Source: Terebella lapidaria
Taxonomy: Eukaryota > Annelida > Polychaeta > Terebellida > Terebellidae
NCBI GenBank assembly: GCA_949152475.1
Contig: OX424563.1
Span: 965,001-1,029,000 of the forward strand
Length of the DNA stretch: 64,000 nt
Direction: 5' to 3'
Under the pieces are notes generated by a model, which saw only the letters and a list, made by a program, of their open reading frames with translations, had not been told where the DNA came from and did not search any database. The translations under genes were made by a program, and so were the position numbers. Of the stretch, positions 22,737 to 34,700 are shown in pieces (position 1 is the first letter of the stretch; each line of letters begins with the position of its first letter).

Positions 22737-25700
22737 TACATACATACATACATGTTCATTTATATGAGCGCAAACGAAACCAATACCAGTTATTGTGGCG
22801 CTTAACAAAAACATGGAAATTGGTAGACATAATGATACGAGATTAAAATGATAACAAAATACATGTAAATTTAAAACCGATTAAACAAGTGTGTTTTGAG
22901 GGCAGATTTAAATTGTTCTAGTGTACGGCTGCGCTTTATCTCGTCTGGAAGGTCGTTCCAGAGTTGGGGTCCCCGAACGCTGAACGCCGTTGCCGCAAAC
23001 GTCTTCCTTTTGGTGAATGGAACAACTAGGTGTTGGAACTTGCGGGAACTGCGCAGACATCTTGTTGGCTGAACAATCCGCACCAAGTTTTGGAGGTATT
23101 TAGGAGCGTCCCCACGAAGAGATTTAAAAACCAAGCACGAAATCTTGAAGTCAATTCTGAGGTGTATAGGAAGCCAATGTAGCGTTTTCAAGGCTTGGGC
23201 AGAACTGTCAAATTTACTCCAAGATAGCACAGTTTTTGCAGCGATGTTCTGCACTTGTTGGAGTTTTCTGATGTCACATTCTGGTAAGCCACTGTACAGG
23301 GCGTTTCCGTAGTCCAAGTGGGACAGGATCAACGAGGAGGCGACAGTTTTCAGATCGTCGACCACCATGAATTCCCTTAGTTTCCGGACCTTGAAAACAC
23401 CTTGCATGGCACTCCTACATTTACTTTTGATCTGTTCTTTGAAAGTTACGCTTTGGTCGATGTGAACACCAAGATACTTTATACACGAGCTACGTTTGAC
23501 TCCGACGCCATTTACCATCAGCTGCTGGGTCTCACACTTAGCGAGCAAATGTCTGGATCCACATAAGATATATTCAGTCTTGTCCGAATTCATTTTAAGG
23601 CGGATTTGGCACATCCATGTGTTTACTTTATTGGCACAAAGTTCCAAACTGTTTATAACGTCAGATTCATTTATTAATGGAGAGAATGGGCGTTTTGTGA
23701 GGTGATCATCGGCGAATCCATGAAGGTCAATGTCATCTGGGATAATATCCTGCAAGGTACTCGCATAACAGGAAAACAACATAGGTCCTGCGGCTGAGCC
23801 TTGAGGCACAGAGAATGTCAAGTCCATCTCAGTAGAATACTGAGTATCCACACATACTTTGAATGAACGTGGTCGCAGGTATGACACGCACCAGTCAAGT
23901 GCCTGACCCGACACACCGTAGTAGCTGCTTAGTACCAGCGCCAGTGTGTCGTGGTCCACGGTGTCAAAGGCCGCGGATAAATCCAGGGCCATGACAGCCG
24001 TAACTTCCCCTCGTTCCATGGCCCACAGGAGATCATCAACAAACTTGACAAGGGCAGTTTCACATGAAAAGTTTTTTCTGTAAGCACTCTGGTAATCTGG
24101 AAATAGACTATTTTGCTCCCAGTGGTTGACTAGTTGATCCAAGGCGGCTGATTCAACCAGTTTAGCAATGAACATAAGATTGCTGACAGGCCTGAAATTT
24201 TTCATGATCAGTTCTAAGCCTGTTTTTTTCAAGAGTGGCCTAACTATGGCCGTTTTCCAGCTACGAGCAAAAGTTCCAGTTTGCAGTGAGAGATTGACCA
24301 GAAAGGTAAGTTCATTGATAACGCTGGGTAGTATTTGTTTCAGATGATGAGTGGGCATAATGTCTAGCTCGCAGGATTTATTACTGAGTCTGTTTATCAG
24401 CTTAGTCACCTGCTCTTCATCCAGAAGCTCAAACTCAGATATTTCAGGCACAGATCGATATCTTGGTGTGTATTTCTGATGAATTTGTAGTTGTTCCCTG
24501 ATGTCTAGTATTTTGCGATGGAAGAAATCAGCGAACTTTTCCGCTACGACTTCAGCATCTCCATCGATCATTGGGGCTTTTTTTTTTATCCCCAGTGTGT
24601 TGTTGACAATATTGTAAATAGCTTTCGTGTTTCCTCTAAGTTCTTTGATTTTTTCAGAAAGACACTTACACTTCTCCTCCTTAATGAGCCTATTGTATTT
24701 ATTTCTCTCCAGCTTGTAGGTTTTCCAGGAGAGGCTGGTTTTATGTTTTTTGAACAATTTAATCACACTTTTCACTTTCTCCTTTTGGATCTTGAGTTCA
24801 GCGGTGAACCATGGACGCTTCAGCCTGTGCTTCACACACTTTGACTTTTCTGGTGCATGTACATCTAAGACTTTGGTGACTGAACGTTCAAAGTTACAGA
24901 AGGCATTGTCAATGTTTGTCTCAGATTTAGATAGCGCGTCACTTGTCCTCAAATCGGCAGAGAATGCGCTCCAGTCAATTTGCTTATAGCTCCTGAATTT
25001 GACCATTTTCTTGGCTTTTGGATCACAATGAAATTGAACGTCACATGAAACCAGGCAGTGGTCAGACAGGAAGTCTCCTGCTTCACAATTCAGAACTTCA
25101 CAGTCAGCGTCACATTTAGTTATAATCCAGTCTAGAGTGTTCCCCTGTTTGTGAGTGGGGAAGTCTACATGATTGTCCAGGCCTATTGATTCTAGTGTAT
25201 CCTTTACCATAACTGCTACCGGATCTGTGTCATCGTTCCAGTGAAGGTTGAAGTCTCCCAACACAACGAAGTTTCCATATTTCATAAATATTTCTTCGAA
25301 CCAAGCCATCAGGTCTGTTAGAAACATAGTGTCTGTATATTTGTTTGCTGTTGAGTAGGGAGGTCGATATAGCCCAATCACTACCAACTTCACTCCAGCC
25401 TTTGACAATTCCCAGATTCCAAATTCCACAGACCCAAAAGATCCTACTTCATGGCGTTTACATTGGAATGTGTCTCTGAGTACGAGGGCAATGCCGCCCC
25501 CTTTACGATCCTTTCTATTTACAGGATCTATACTGAAATTATTGTTATTCAGCTCACACATCAAAGTCCAATTTTCGTCTCCATCGGTTAACCATGTTTC
25601 TGTAACTATTCCGATGTCTAAATTTCCATATTCTATCTCATGGCGTAGGGCGTAATCCTTTGTGTTTGCTTTTATTGCCTGAATATTAACCGTAAACAGC

Positions 25701-26010
25701 TTCCATGTAGCAGACCTATTTTTCTGCAATCGCTGGTCTGAACGTTCACATTTTATATCAATCAAATTGTCAAAATTCACAGACTTGTTTGGAGTGGACT
25801 TGCCTCCTCTACGGCCCCGTTTTCGTCGTTTCTTTATGCCGAGCTGCGAGATTTTCATAGCCAATGCAGGCGAAATGCACCGTAAATAATGCCGATGCTG
25901 GACATGATCGCGTATATCCAATAGCTGTTGGCGAGCGTAGGGTATACTAGTACATGTACCTAGTAGTTGTTCTGCTTGACTGGTCAAGATGGCCCTTCAA
26001 TTGTGAATTA
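22737..26010 (-). mobile_element. CR1/L2-type LINE, apparently near full length
   Basis: The element contains the long ORF listed separately, then a 3' UTR of about 130 bp ending in GCGCTCATATAAATGAA and a (TGTA)n tail at 22737-22753. The 'GCGC...TATAAAT' plus short simple-repeat tail is a usual 3' end for CR1/L2-group LINEs. No separate ORF1 was found upstream, so the 5' end is either short or lost. The C tract at 26238 may mark junction DNA. Confidence 0.8.
22871..25987 (-). CDS. LINE ORF: endonuclease plus reverse transcriptase, intact, 1,038 residues
   Basis: It copies the LINE RNA into the genome by target-primed reverse transcription. A basic N-terminus (KKRRKRGRRGGK near residue 52) precedes an APE-like endonuclease at about 95-330 (VTETWL, YRPPY, GDFNLHW, LSDHCLVS). 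The reverse transcriptase spans about 540-830 (FRPVSNL, ALDLSAAFDTVDH, SVPQGSAAGPMLF, FADD as the catalytic YADD box) and the C-terminus ends KTHLFNRF. No stop or frameshift over 3.1 kb, so the insertion is likely young and may be active. PQGSAAGP differs from the usual PQGSVLGP but keeps the PQGS core. Confidence 0.93.
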   Translation of the reverse strand: MTSQAEQLLGTCTSIPYARQQLLDIRDHVQHRHYLRCISPALAMKISQLGIKKRRKRGRRGGKSTPNKSVNFDNLIDIKCERSDQRLQKNRSATWKLFTVNIQAIKANTKDYALRHEIEYGNLDIGIVTETWLTDGDENWTLMCELNNNNFSIDPVNRKDRKGGGIALVLRDTFQCKRHEVGSFGSVEFGIWELSKAGVKLVVIGLYRPPYSTANKYTDTMFLTDLMAWFEEIFMKYGNFVVLGDFNLHWNDDTDPVAVMVKDTLESIGLDNHVDFPTHKQGNTLDWIITKCDADCEVLNCEAGDFLSDHCLVSCDVQFHCDPKAKKMVKFRSYKQIDWSAFSADLRTSDALSKSETNIDNAFCNFERSVTKVLDVHAPEKSKCVKHRLKRPWFTAELKIQKEKVKSVIKLFKKHKTSLSWKTYKLERNKYNRLIKEEKCKCLSEKIKELRGNTKAIYNIVNNTLGIKKKAPMIDGDAEVVAEKFADFFHRKILDIREQLQIHQKYTPRYRSVPEISEFELLDEEQVTKLINRLSNKSCELDIMPTHHLKQILPSVINELTFLVNLSLQTGTFARSWKTAIVRPLLKKTGLELIMKNFRPVSNLMFIAKLVESAALDQLVNHWEQNSLFPDYQSAYRKNFSCETALVKFVDDLLWAMERGEVTAVMALDLSAAFDTVDHDTLALVLSSYYGVSGQALDWCVSYLRPRSFKVCVDTQYSTEMDLTFSVPQGSAAGPMLFSCYASTLQDIIPDDIDLHGFADDHLTKRPFSPLINESDVINSLELCANKVNTWMCQIRLKMNSDKTEYILCGSRHLLAKCETQQLMVNGVGVKRSSCIKYLGVHIDQSVTFKEQIKSKCRSAMQGVFKVRKLREFMVVDDLKTVASSLILSHLDYGNALYSGLPECDIRKLQQVQNIAAKTVLSWSKFDSSAQALKTLHWLPIHLRIDFKISCLVFKSLRGDAPKYLQNLVRIVQPTRCLRSSRKFQHLVVPFTKRKTFAATAFSVRGPQLWNDLPDEIKRSRTLEQFKSALKTHLFNRF

Positions 26011-26119
26011 TCCATTGCAAATATATCAACTGCAATCCAGATATGGACAGTTAGGAACGTCAAACAAACACATGCACGGATGGCACTGACATTCATGACT
26101 CCAGATTTCCACACTGACA

Positions 26120-27010
26120 AGAGGAAGCGCAGCGAACACACCAGAAACAAGAAAATGCAGCTAACTGCGGGAGACGACATTAGAGCTCGAGCATATCACC
26201 AGAACCACGAAAGCTGAATGTATCTCACATAACGTTACCCCCCCCCCCCCCCCCCCCCCCCCCGCAAAAAATAATGATGGAACATATCCTCCCCCACATG
26301 ATTCCAATTCATTCCGTCCCGTATATTATGATGAAACACATAGGTCTTCAATCATATTCCTATAAACATTTATTTTGAACTCAATGAAACAGATACACCT
26401 GATAAAATGATATTCAACCTCAATAAAATATCCTTAGAATATTGGAAACTATGAGGAATATCTGCATCTGATATCATGATATAGCTAACACATGCATACT
26501 GGGAAAATTGAAAGACCGGTATAGAATAAAAAGGTTTCGCAACCCAACATGGAACACCTTGCCATGTGATAAAATACGTCAAATTACGGTAAACGTAGTC
26601 GTGGTATCGCAAACGAATTTCTGTGTTTCCTTCATTACGCTAAAGAAGGGCACAAGCAATGTTCCATGTACATGCATGCACGAAATGCTGCACGGAAAAT
26701 TGTACTTTCCAAAATACGAGTCATTGCGGTAAAATTTGCTTTGCATTCTGGGAACGTGAATTTCCATCGGCTCCGCCATTTTGACGTTTTTTTCAGACGA
26801 GCTGAGCATTTTGCGTAATTTTCTCAAACATAACACAGAATATTCAAAGCTTGCCATCAAATCGAGAGATTTTATGTCAAGGACGAAGAAAATCCTCATT
26901 TGAAGTAGGTATGCAAACGTTTACGCCCCCAAACGGGCGTCGATAGTTTGGCATGAAACCTCCACGAAAAAGTCAGCACATAGACATGTAGAGGGTTGGG
27001 GGCTTCGCCC
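26120..27010 (+). repeat. Dispersed repeat, partner of an inverted copy at 53.4-54.15 kb
   Basis: Long blocks reappear in reverse complement at 53390-54150: 'aagaaaatgcagctaactgcg', 'ccacatgattccaattcatt', 'aaacagatacacctgataaaatgat', 'tcatttgaagtagg' and 'gggcgtcgatag'. The homopolymer C run at 26238-26263 pairs with the G run at 54018-54047. A third partial copy is at 53080-53340. No coding capacity is recognised. The type of element is unknown. Confidence 0.75.
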
Positions 27011-27346
27011 CCAACGCTCTAATGTCAAAAAACATCAAATCCACAGGAGCAAATTGTGCAGTCGCCTTCACTCGGCGCCTCACACCACCACATTGCCTTA
27101 TAACTACATCTGTATTATAAAACACTGGGTACTGAGCTAACTTCAAATACATGTACTAGTAACCATGGTAACCATCACTGTGTGGTGTGATGCCTCTCTC
27201 TCTGGGTGCTGTTGATCATGTTGACTTTGATACGGGTTTATTACCAGGACTCCGCAGTAATTGAAGTGGTATGTAGTCACCTGATCAATAAAATTTGTTC
27301 TTTGATGTTTTTAGGTGATGGACTCTGTCCAGCAGCTGTAGATAGA

Positions 27347-30300
27347 ATGGACAGTGACAACCTCTCAGCAGTACCCACCGAGGCGAAGGACAGCACTCGC
27401 ACTGATTCGGAGGGCAGCACTCGCACTGAGGCAAAGGACAGCACTCGCACTGAGGCAAAGGACAGCACTCGCACTGAGGCAAAGAACAGTGCTCAGAGTG
27501 AGGCGGAGGACAACACTCGCACTGAGGCCAAGGACAAGGCTCGGACTGAGGCGACGGACACTGCTCGGACTGAGACCAAGGACAGCACTTGCACTAGTGC
27601 AAAGGACAGCACTCGAACTGACTTGAAGGACAGTACTCTCACTGAGGCGAAGCAGATGGAGGATGAACCATCAGCTTCTTTAATTATCGTCATCAAAGAG
27701 ACACAGGAGTCCACTGCGAGTGGTGGACATCTGTCTGTTGATGATACTCAGGGTAACACTTCTGTACAGAACACGAAGGACAATGTCGGTCAGGACGACA
27801 ACGATGACAACGACCACGCGAAAGTGGAGAATGCTTCTGGAAATAATGACAAGGATGAGCCTGAGAAGTTGTTGAGAAAGGACAGCGATCTGGAGATCAT
27901 GTCTGTCACAGCCGATGTCGCCCAAACAGTCCAGATGTGGGAGGCAGAGGACACTCTGCAGTGTACTTTCTGTAAGCAGGTGTTTGTTGAACAAGGCAGC
28001 TACCTCCTGCACCTCTTGACACACAAAGATATGACTTGTAAGGAACATCTTCCACTGCATAAAACCAAGCTCTGCTATTACAACAGTCGATACCAGTGTT
28101 ATAACTGCAAGCTCAAGACCAAACATAGAGTTGTTTTCCGTGAACATGTCCGACATCATGTCCTAAAGCTGCCATACAAGTGCTCTGTCTGTCTCTTAGA
28201 TCTCAACTCCATCGATGCTTTCCAGAATCATTTGTCACAGAAAGTCTGTTCAGCGACTCAGAAAAACCTGGTGGTGAAACGCACTGATATAGTTCGCCAA
28301 GTGATGAAGATGTTGGGTCCAAATGCTCCAGCAACTGAGCATTACTACGCTGTGGGGAAGAGTTCTGGCACGGGTAAGACTGGTGCCTCCTCCACAAGGT
28401 CTGACGATACGTCTAGTCCCAGCTCTACACCGCCACTGACTGCCAGCGTCACACAACTCGTGTCAGCGTCTAATGCAGCAACATCTACTTCCTCTTTTAT
28501 CAAAGTGACGAGACCTGTCCTGACCTTGGTCTCGGAATCCACCATTTGTCCTACTTCACAGTCAACTACAACTACAGCTTCAATAACTGAGAGTCGAGTC
28601 CAAACAAATCAAGACTCGTCAGTTGAACTGGCTGAGCAAATTGAACACAAGCAACGACTTGACCCGCAGCTTGATTCCAGTGCAGAAGATGGTGTACTGT
28701 ATATTGCCGAGTCACCCAAGGATGCATCTGTTCAGAAGCAGACTCAGGAGAAACTAACATTGGAAACAGAAAGCGCTACATTATGTGAAAGTCCAGCAAG
28801 AAAGAATGGAAGTACACAAGATAATATTGATGAAACTGATGTTCAGAAGGACAAAACCATTGACGAAGATGCTGGAATGTCAGTTAGTTCCGAATCTCAG
28901 ACGACTCAGACGTTGGTTGGTCAGGATCGATGGACTCCTGTCATCATAGGCTGCAGCTCAGTTCAGAAATCTGACGACCCCTCTCAGCCCTCTGTTCCCA
29001 CCACCGAGATCATCGGAGGTACTGCCCCATCAGACGTTGGGACTTCCAAACCTGCTGTAGAAGATGAAGATGGTATTAGAGTGATAGACTTCACAAAGTC
29101 CAGCTCCTCATCAGATGCACTGACCAAATCAACTGAGAGATCTGAGAGCTCCAGCTCTGTCGGTCTTTCGGCCGATCATCCCATCCTGATAAATGACGAT
29201 GACCTCCACAACGCCACCAAGGGTACCCAGAATAAGATCAAGATCGAGAAGAAACCCAACGGCATAGTTCTGCGACTGTTTCGTGATGTGGAGGGAGTGA
29301 TGGAAGACTTGTCTCAGCTAGGGCTTGAGATCAGGGGAAACTGTCTCTTCTGCTACAGATGTGAGAAGCTGTTTGCCAACATGACAGAGTTTGTACCGCA
29401 CGTGTCAACTGAGATCCACAAGATATTCTTTTTCTATGCGGGGCAGTGTCCAGTGTGTAAGCTAGACTCTGATGTCCCTGGAGGTGTACCCTGCAAGCTG
29501 GCTCGCATTCTCTGCCGAGTCCTGGCAGCTGTGTTCAGAAACCAAGCTCAGTCGAATGTCGGTGCAGTCCAAAGTAAGGATGAGAATGCTGCCACTAGTG
29601 CACCGAAAGCTACGGTTTCCCCAGCACGAGAACCTCTTCAAATCCCGGTGCTTCCCCTGCAAGGATCACCCACATTACAGCGCATGGACACACCTACAAG
29701 TCCAGTGGTCAACCCACAGCAGCTTCAACAATCCCCGCAGAAGTTTCTCATCGTTAATGCCAGCCCACAGCAGATTTCTCCTAGACTCCCTGCAGCTAGC
29801 TCAAGTCGGTGCATCATTCTCCAAAATCAAGTGATACCAGTCTCGGCTCCGCAGACTGTTCTCACAGGACAAGTGAACTCGCCTGGTATCCTGACTGGAA
29901 CGGTCAATCAAAAAGGCATTCTCACTGGTTCTGTGAACCAACAAGGTGTCTTGACAGGACCTGTTAATCCTTCGGCGGTACTCGTGCCTGTACAGCAAAG
30001 AGGAAATATGGTCGGAGTGAACCAGACTTCCCAGATCCTGACGGCGCCTTTGGTTCTGGCACCAGGAACACAACTAATCGCCCAAGGTCAGAAGTCCCCG
30101 AGAGTCATCCAAGGCATGCCAGGTCAACAGCAAGGTGGTCTGACTTCTCTACTGACAAGCTCTAGCCTGCCACATTCTCATCAGGCATCCGGAATCGCTT
30201 CAGTCGTCGTACAGCAAGCTCCAATTGTATCTCCCACTTCCCAGCTTGTAACCATGGTAACCCCCAGTACTAAAGTGATAGTACCAAGTGCAATAACAAC

Positions 30301-31754
30301 TCTTCCAGTAGTGACGACGTCAGCGCCAACAGCTAATCCCACCGCATCTACGACTGTAACCATGGCAATAAGCAAGGCATCCCCAATGGCCGCAAAGTTA
30401 CCAGCTGGTGATGTCACAGTACTGACCTACAAGCACACTGTATCATCAGTAGTGGTCACGACAGCATCTATATCATCTGTTACGACCAGTACATCAACTG
30501 CAGCATCGTCGGTTGTGACAGCGGCGAACCTCATAGATACCTCGGTCTCAAAAACTACAAATACAGTGGAAAGCACTGACGTGTCTGCAGCAGTCGGCCA
30601 AGATCCCACACAGCCGGACTCTGACACGTCTACATCTAGCAAGTTTCAGAACCAAGCTGTTGGAGTGAACAAACATTCCAGCAAGACCGATGAGATCTCA
30701 GGTGCTCCTCCTGATCTGTCCAATCAGAACGAGTCCTCCAGTATTGCTAGTGTCAGTCGCATGTTGGAGACTTCTCGGCACCCAGATGTGGCTCCCTTGG
30801 ACAGTGAAGCATCAGCTGATCCGTCAGTCGGAGAGCGATCCTCCAATCAGACTCCAGTATCCGTTAACATGCCCTCAGGAGCCGAATTGAATGAGGTTGC
30901 CACTGGCAATGGGCCAGTGAACTTGGTGAATGGAGGGGAATCTGTCGCCTCTGAAGAGTTGATGGAGTGTGCCGGTGAAGATCAAGCTGAAAGTGTTGAT
31001 CAGAGCGACACTGGCTCATCCATATCAGAAACTATCAGTTCCACTGTAAATGGAAGTCCAAGAAACTTGACAGAAGTTAAACCTGCTCCGAAAAAGAAAC
31101 CTCCTGGCCAAAGAATGTATGTTGGGAAATTCATACTCAAAGATGGTGTTTACAAGTGTGTGAAATGCAATGTCTCAACTGTGTCACAGAACGCTTTTAA
31201 ACTGCACGTCTCGAAGCATGTACACTTCAGAAGAAGACCCGGCGGAGTTGGATCATCTCACTATTGCACACACTGCCCTGAACATATAAAGTACAACAAG
31301 ATTGGACACTGTCCCGTCCTGAAACAAACAATGAAAATGCTGTTCGAACTAGGCTCCAAACATTCATCTTGGAGGCTAAAAATCTCAGATGGTCCAATGG
31401 AAGAGGTCAGGGCACCCAAAAAATCTCAGTCTGAAGACAAGTCAAAGTCAGCCGGTCAAAATCTGATATCATCCCTGGAACCCTCGGTGTTTCTCTCAAC
31501 TGAGGCAGCTTCACAATACCCTCGAGCTATTGCACCTAAGGTATCTGTGGCTGAGATCACATCCCCAGGCAACAAATCGGGACAGCAAGAGGAACAGGAG
31601 TCTGTGCAAGCAGCCTACCAGGGTCAGAGCTTGGAAGAAGATAGATCCGACAAGATGGCGTACCCGACACGAACTGATAGTTCAGAAGGTCAAGTACATG
31701 TGGATAGAACAGAAACAGCTAGAGTGAAAACGGCAGTTGAAGAACATGAAGAAG
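27347..31754 (+). CDS. Zinc-finger gene, coding exon 1 (residues 1 to about 1,469)
   Basis: It begins MDSDN and at once enters an 8-residue repeat. Three fingers follow at about 205-300 (LQCTFC, YQCYNC, YKCSVC), one near 667 (LFCYRC) and one or two near 1,268-1,310 (YKCVKC, YCTHC). The long spacers are rich in Ser, Thr, Gln, Pro and Val and probably disordered. A second short repeat, ILTGTVNQ-type, lies at about 835-880. The exon ends GAAG|GTTAGT, phase 1. Confidence 0.85.
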
Positions 31755-34700
31755 GTTAGTGAACCAGTTAGAAGTCAGAGTATATCTTGGACCTATGGTA
31801 GTCGTATCCTCAACATATTAGCAATTATGTCTATAAATAATTCGATCTCGTACAGAATTTGTGATACCAGTAATGTGTTTTATGTTGCAGATGAAAGCTG
31901 CCAAAGGATCACTCCATATACGAGAAGGGTCCGGCCCGACGGTGACTCGAGCATTTTGGCAAAAAGTCTGGACGTTGCCAAACTCGGCACGTCTCAGAGC
32001 AGCCCAAACTTCCTGGTGAAGTGTGCTTTCCAGGACTGTGACTACAAGACGACAGATGAGACCAGCTTCCAGCTCCACAACCTCACTAAACATGCCACTG
32101 AGAAGGTGTTCACTTGTGCGTACTGTCCCAAGAGCTTTGCTGATCTGGACGGGTTGATACAGCATCAAGACGACCACAAGGGATGGGTTTATAAATGTAG
32201 CTTTCACAGCTGCAAGTTTGGAGCGAGGAAAATCGCTGATTACCAATATCACCTGAGAGAACAGCATTCCAACGAGTACAGGTTCAATTGTTGTTTTTGC
32301 ACGAAGGTTGCCACGGCAATAGAAGATATCCTAAGTCACACAGAGCTTCATGTGCGGACAGTGACCAAATGTCCTTATTGTGAGAAGGCCTCCACAGACA
32401 AAAAGGACGTGCAGCTACATATTGCGGTCCAACATGTAGATAAACCCAAGAAAGTAATTATATCAACACAGATCATCAAAAACTTGGAAGACTTGGAAGA
32501 GCTGCACCGACAAGAGAGTGAGGCTGCTGCTGCCGCCATGCAGACTGAAGCACCCCAAGTACCCATGGACCCAGAGCCGGCCCCCCACGAGGCCACTGAG
32601 ATGCCTGAACTGCTTCAGCCACTAACTGAGCAGCAGGAGGACACCAGTCCGGAGGACTCTGAGATGGCTGAAGTTCTCCCTTCAGGTATGGAGATGGAAA
32701 CCCATGAAGACCGTGAGCTCTCGTCTCCTGAGTCTCCTGCTAATGTTGATCAAGAATCCCTGGGGGAGGAGCCGTACGAAGGCTACGAGCCAAAGAAGTG
32801 TGAAAAGTGTACATTCATGGCCACCGATGAGGTAATGATGGATGATCACTTGGCTCTACATGAGCAATCACAAAGCAAGGAGCTGAGGTTTTACTGCCGA
32901 CAGTGCCCGTTCAGTTCGGATGAGGTTCTTGACTACCGAATTCACATGCAGCACCACACGGGACCACAGACTCTCCGGGTTTACATCTGTGCACACTGCG
33001 ACTATTCCAGTATGCAGATGAGTAAGATTGAGGACCATCTGATGGATGTCCACCCTGAGGACCCGTTCAAGTTTGAGGTGTCTCAGGAGAAGCTAGAGCA
33101 CCTGCAGCTGATGAAAGCCTGCGAGTTCTGCGGGGAGTATGTGCTGAGCGTCTCAGACAACCACATGGCCGACCACATCCAGTCTTACCACCCGCCCGCA
33201 GTGGAGAAGGTGGACAAAAAACCTGAGAAATCTGCCGCCACTGCCACTGCTGGCGGTGTGGTCATCGAGAGTTTCCACTGCGACATGTGTCCGTACAGTG
33301 CACCAAGTGACGAGGACTTGACGCTGCACTTGAAGATCACTCACCGCGTAGAGCGATCGGAGCGAGAGGCTGCCATCAAATCAACAACTCAGGATATCCT
33401 CAGTGCATCAGAACGCATCGTCAATGCTGTCCAGTCCTCCAGGAAGAAACAAGCTCTGTACGAGTGTGATCTCTGCAGCTACAAAACTGCCAATAAGAAG
33501 ATATTCATTGATCATCATCGCCAACATGCAGAGGGCGGCACGATGGACATGTACAAATGTGAGTTCTGTCCATACCAGTCCGCCAAGTACAAAAACTTGA
33601 CACATCACCAGAAGATCCACGCACGACAGGTTGAGGAAGGATACAAGTGTCCCTACTGCTACTATGTACACGGACTCAAGTCCAGGGTCAGCTGGCACAT
33701 CAGTGCTTACCATCCAGGACGCGAGAAAAACATTGTGGAAATCACCAAGGGCAACCCAGTCCCAGCACTGATTGATGACTCAGCTCCAGCTAAAGAAAGT
33801 CAAAGTCAAGTCCCAGTAAAAAAACCGCCAGCCGCCAAGAAATCCACGACAAAACCAGCAGTGAATCAGCCGACCGTGCACCAATCGTCAAGTACTCAAG
33901 CTACCAGTAAAGTATACAAGCAGTCAAGTCAAGTCAACTTTGAGTATCAGGGACCGTACGCTACAACATCAGCACCTGCGGCCTCAGGTCAGCAATCAAC
34001 AAGTCCCAACAAACCCCGACCATCCGCCCTGCCCCAGTACCTGGAGGACGACTCCCTGAGGGACTTCGAGAGGAACCTCCCCAAAGACATGGTGTTCTCG
34101 CACCCAGTATTCTGTCCCCTGTGTTCCTACTCCAACCGGGTCCGCGTCAACATGCTGCGACATCTGAAGACACACGTAAAACCGAAGTCTGCACCTGAAG
34201 GACCTTCGACCAGTCAACAGGTTTGGAAAAAAATTGTTACTGTCGAATTTTTGCACAATTTAGACTTCAAAGTGATTAGTGTACTGTTTATATGATGCAA
34301 CACATTAGCATGTCCCCTGTCAACTCCATTCTAAGTGGACACCAATTTCAAAAATAATGGCCTATGTATATGAAATACATGTGCATGAATTTTTATTTTA
34401 TTTTCTTATTTCCAGACCAGTGGACCAGTGTCTGTAGAAATATCGGACCCAGTTGATGATTCTTCACTGTCTCAGATCCCAAAAGACTTCCTTTCATTTT
34501 TCAAGCGGTCCACAGAGTTGACTGTATTCCAATGTCGCCTCTGCTCATACGTCCATGTCAATGGCGCCGACATGGTGCGACATTTTCTCTGTGAGCACGC
34601 GGTGTTGGCTTGTGGACTCTGCGAGGAGCACGCGATCAGCATGACTCGGATGAGGGAGCACTACTCAGCAGCACACGGCAGTGCGAGTCTAGATGTGTAT

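Noticed and set aside
23496-24989. Plus-strand open frames of 69-108 codons
   Set aside because: They are antisense shadows of the LINE ORF.
27354-27626. Arg-rich alternative frame of the N-terminal repeat (LRQRTALA)
   Set aside because: It is an overlapping frame of the 24-bp coding minisatellite. The EAKDSTRT frame joins the long exon.
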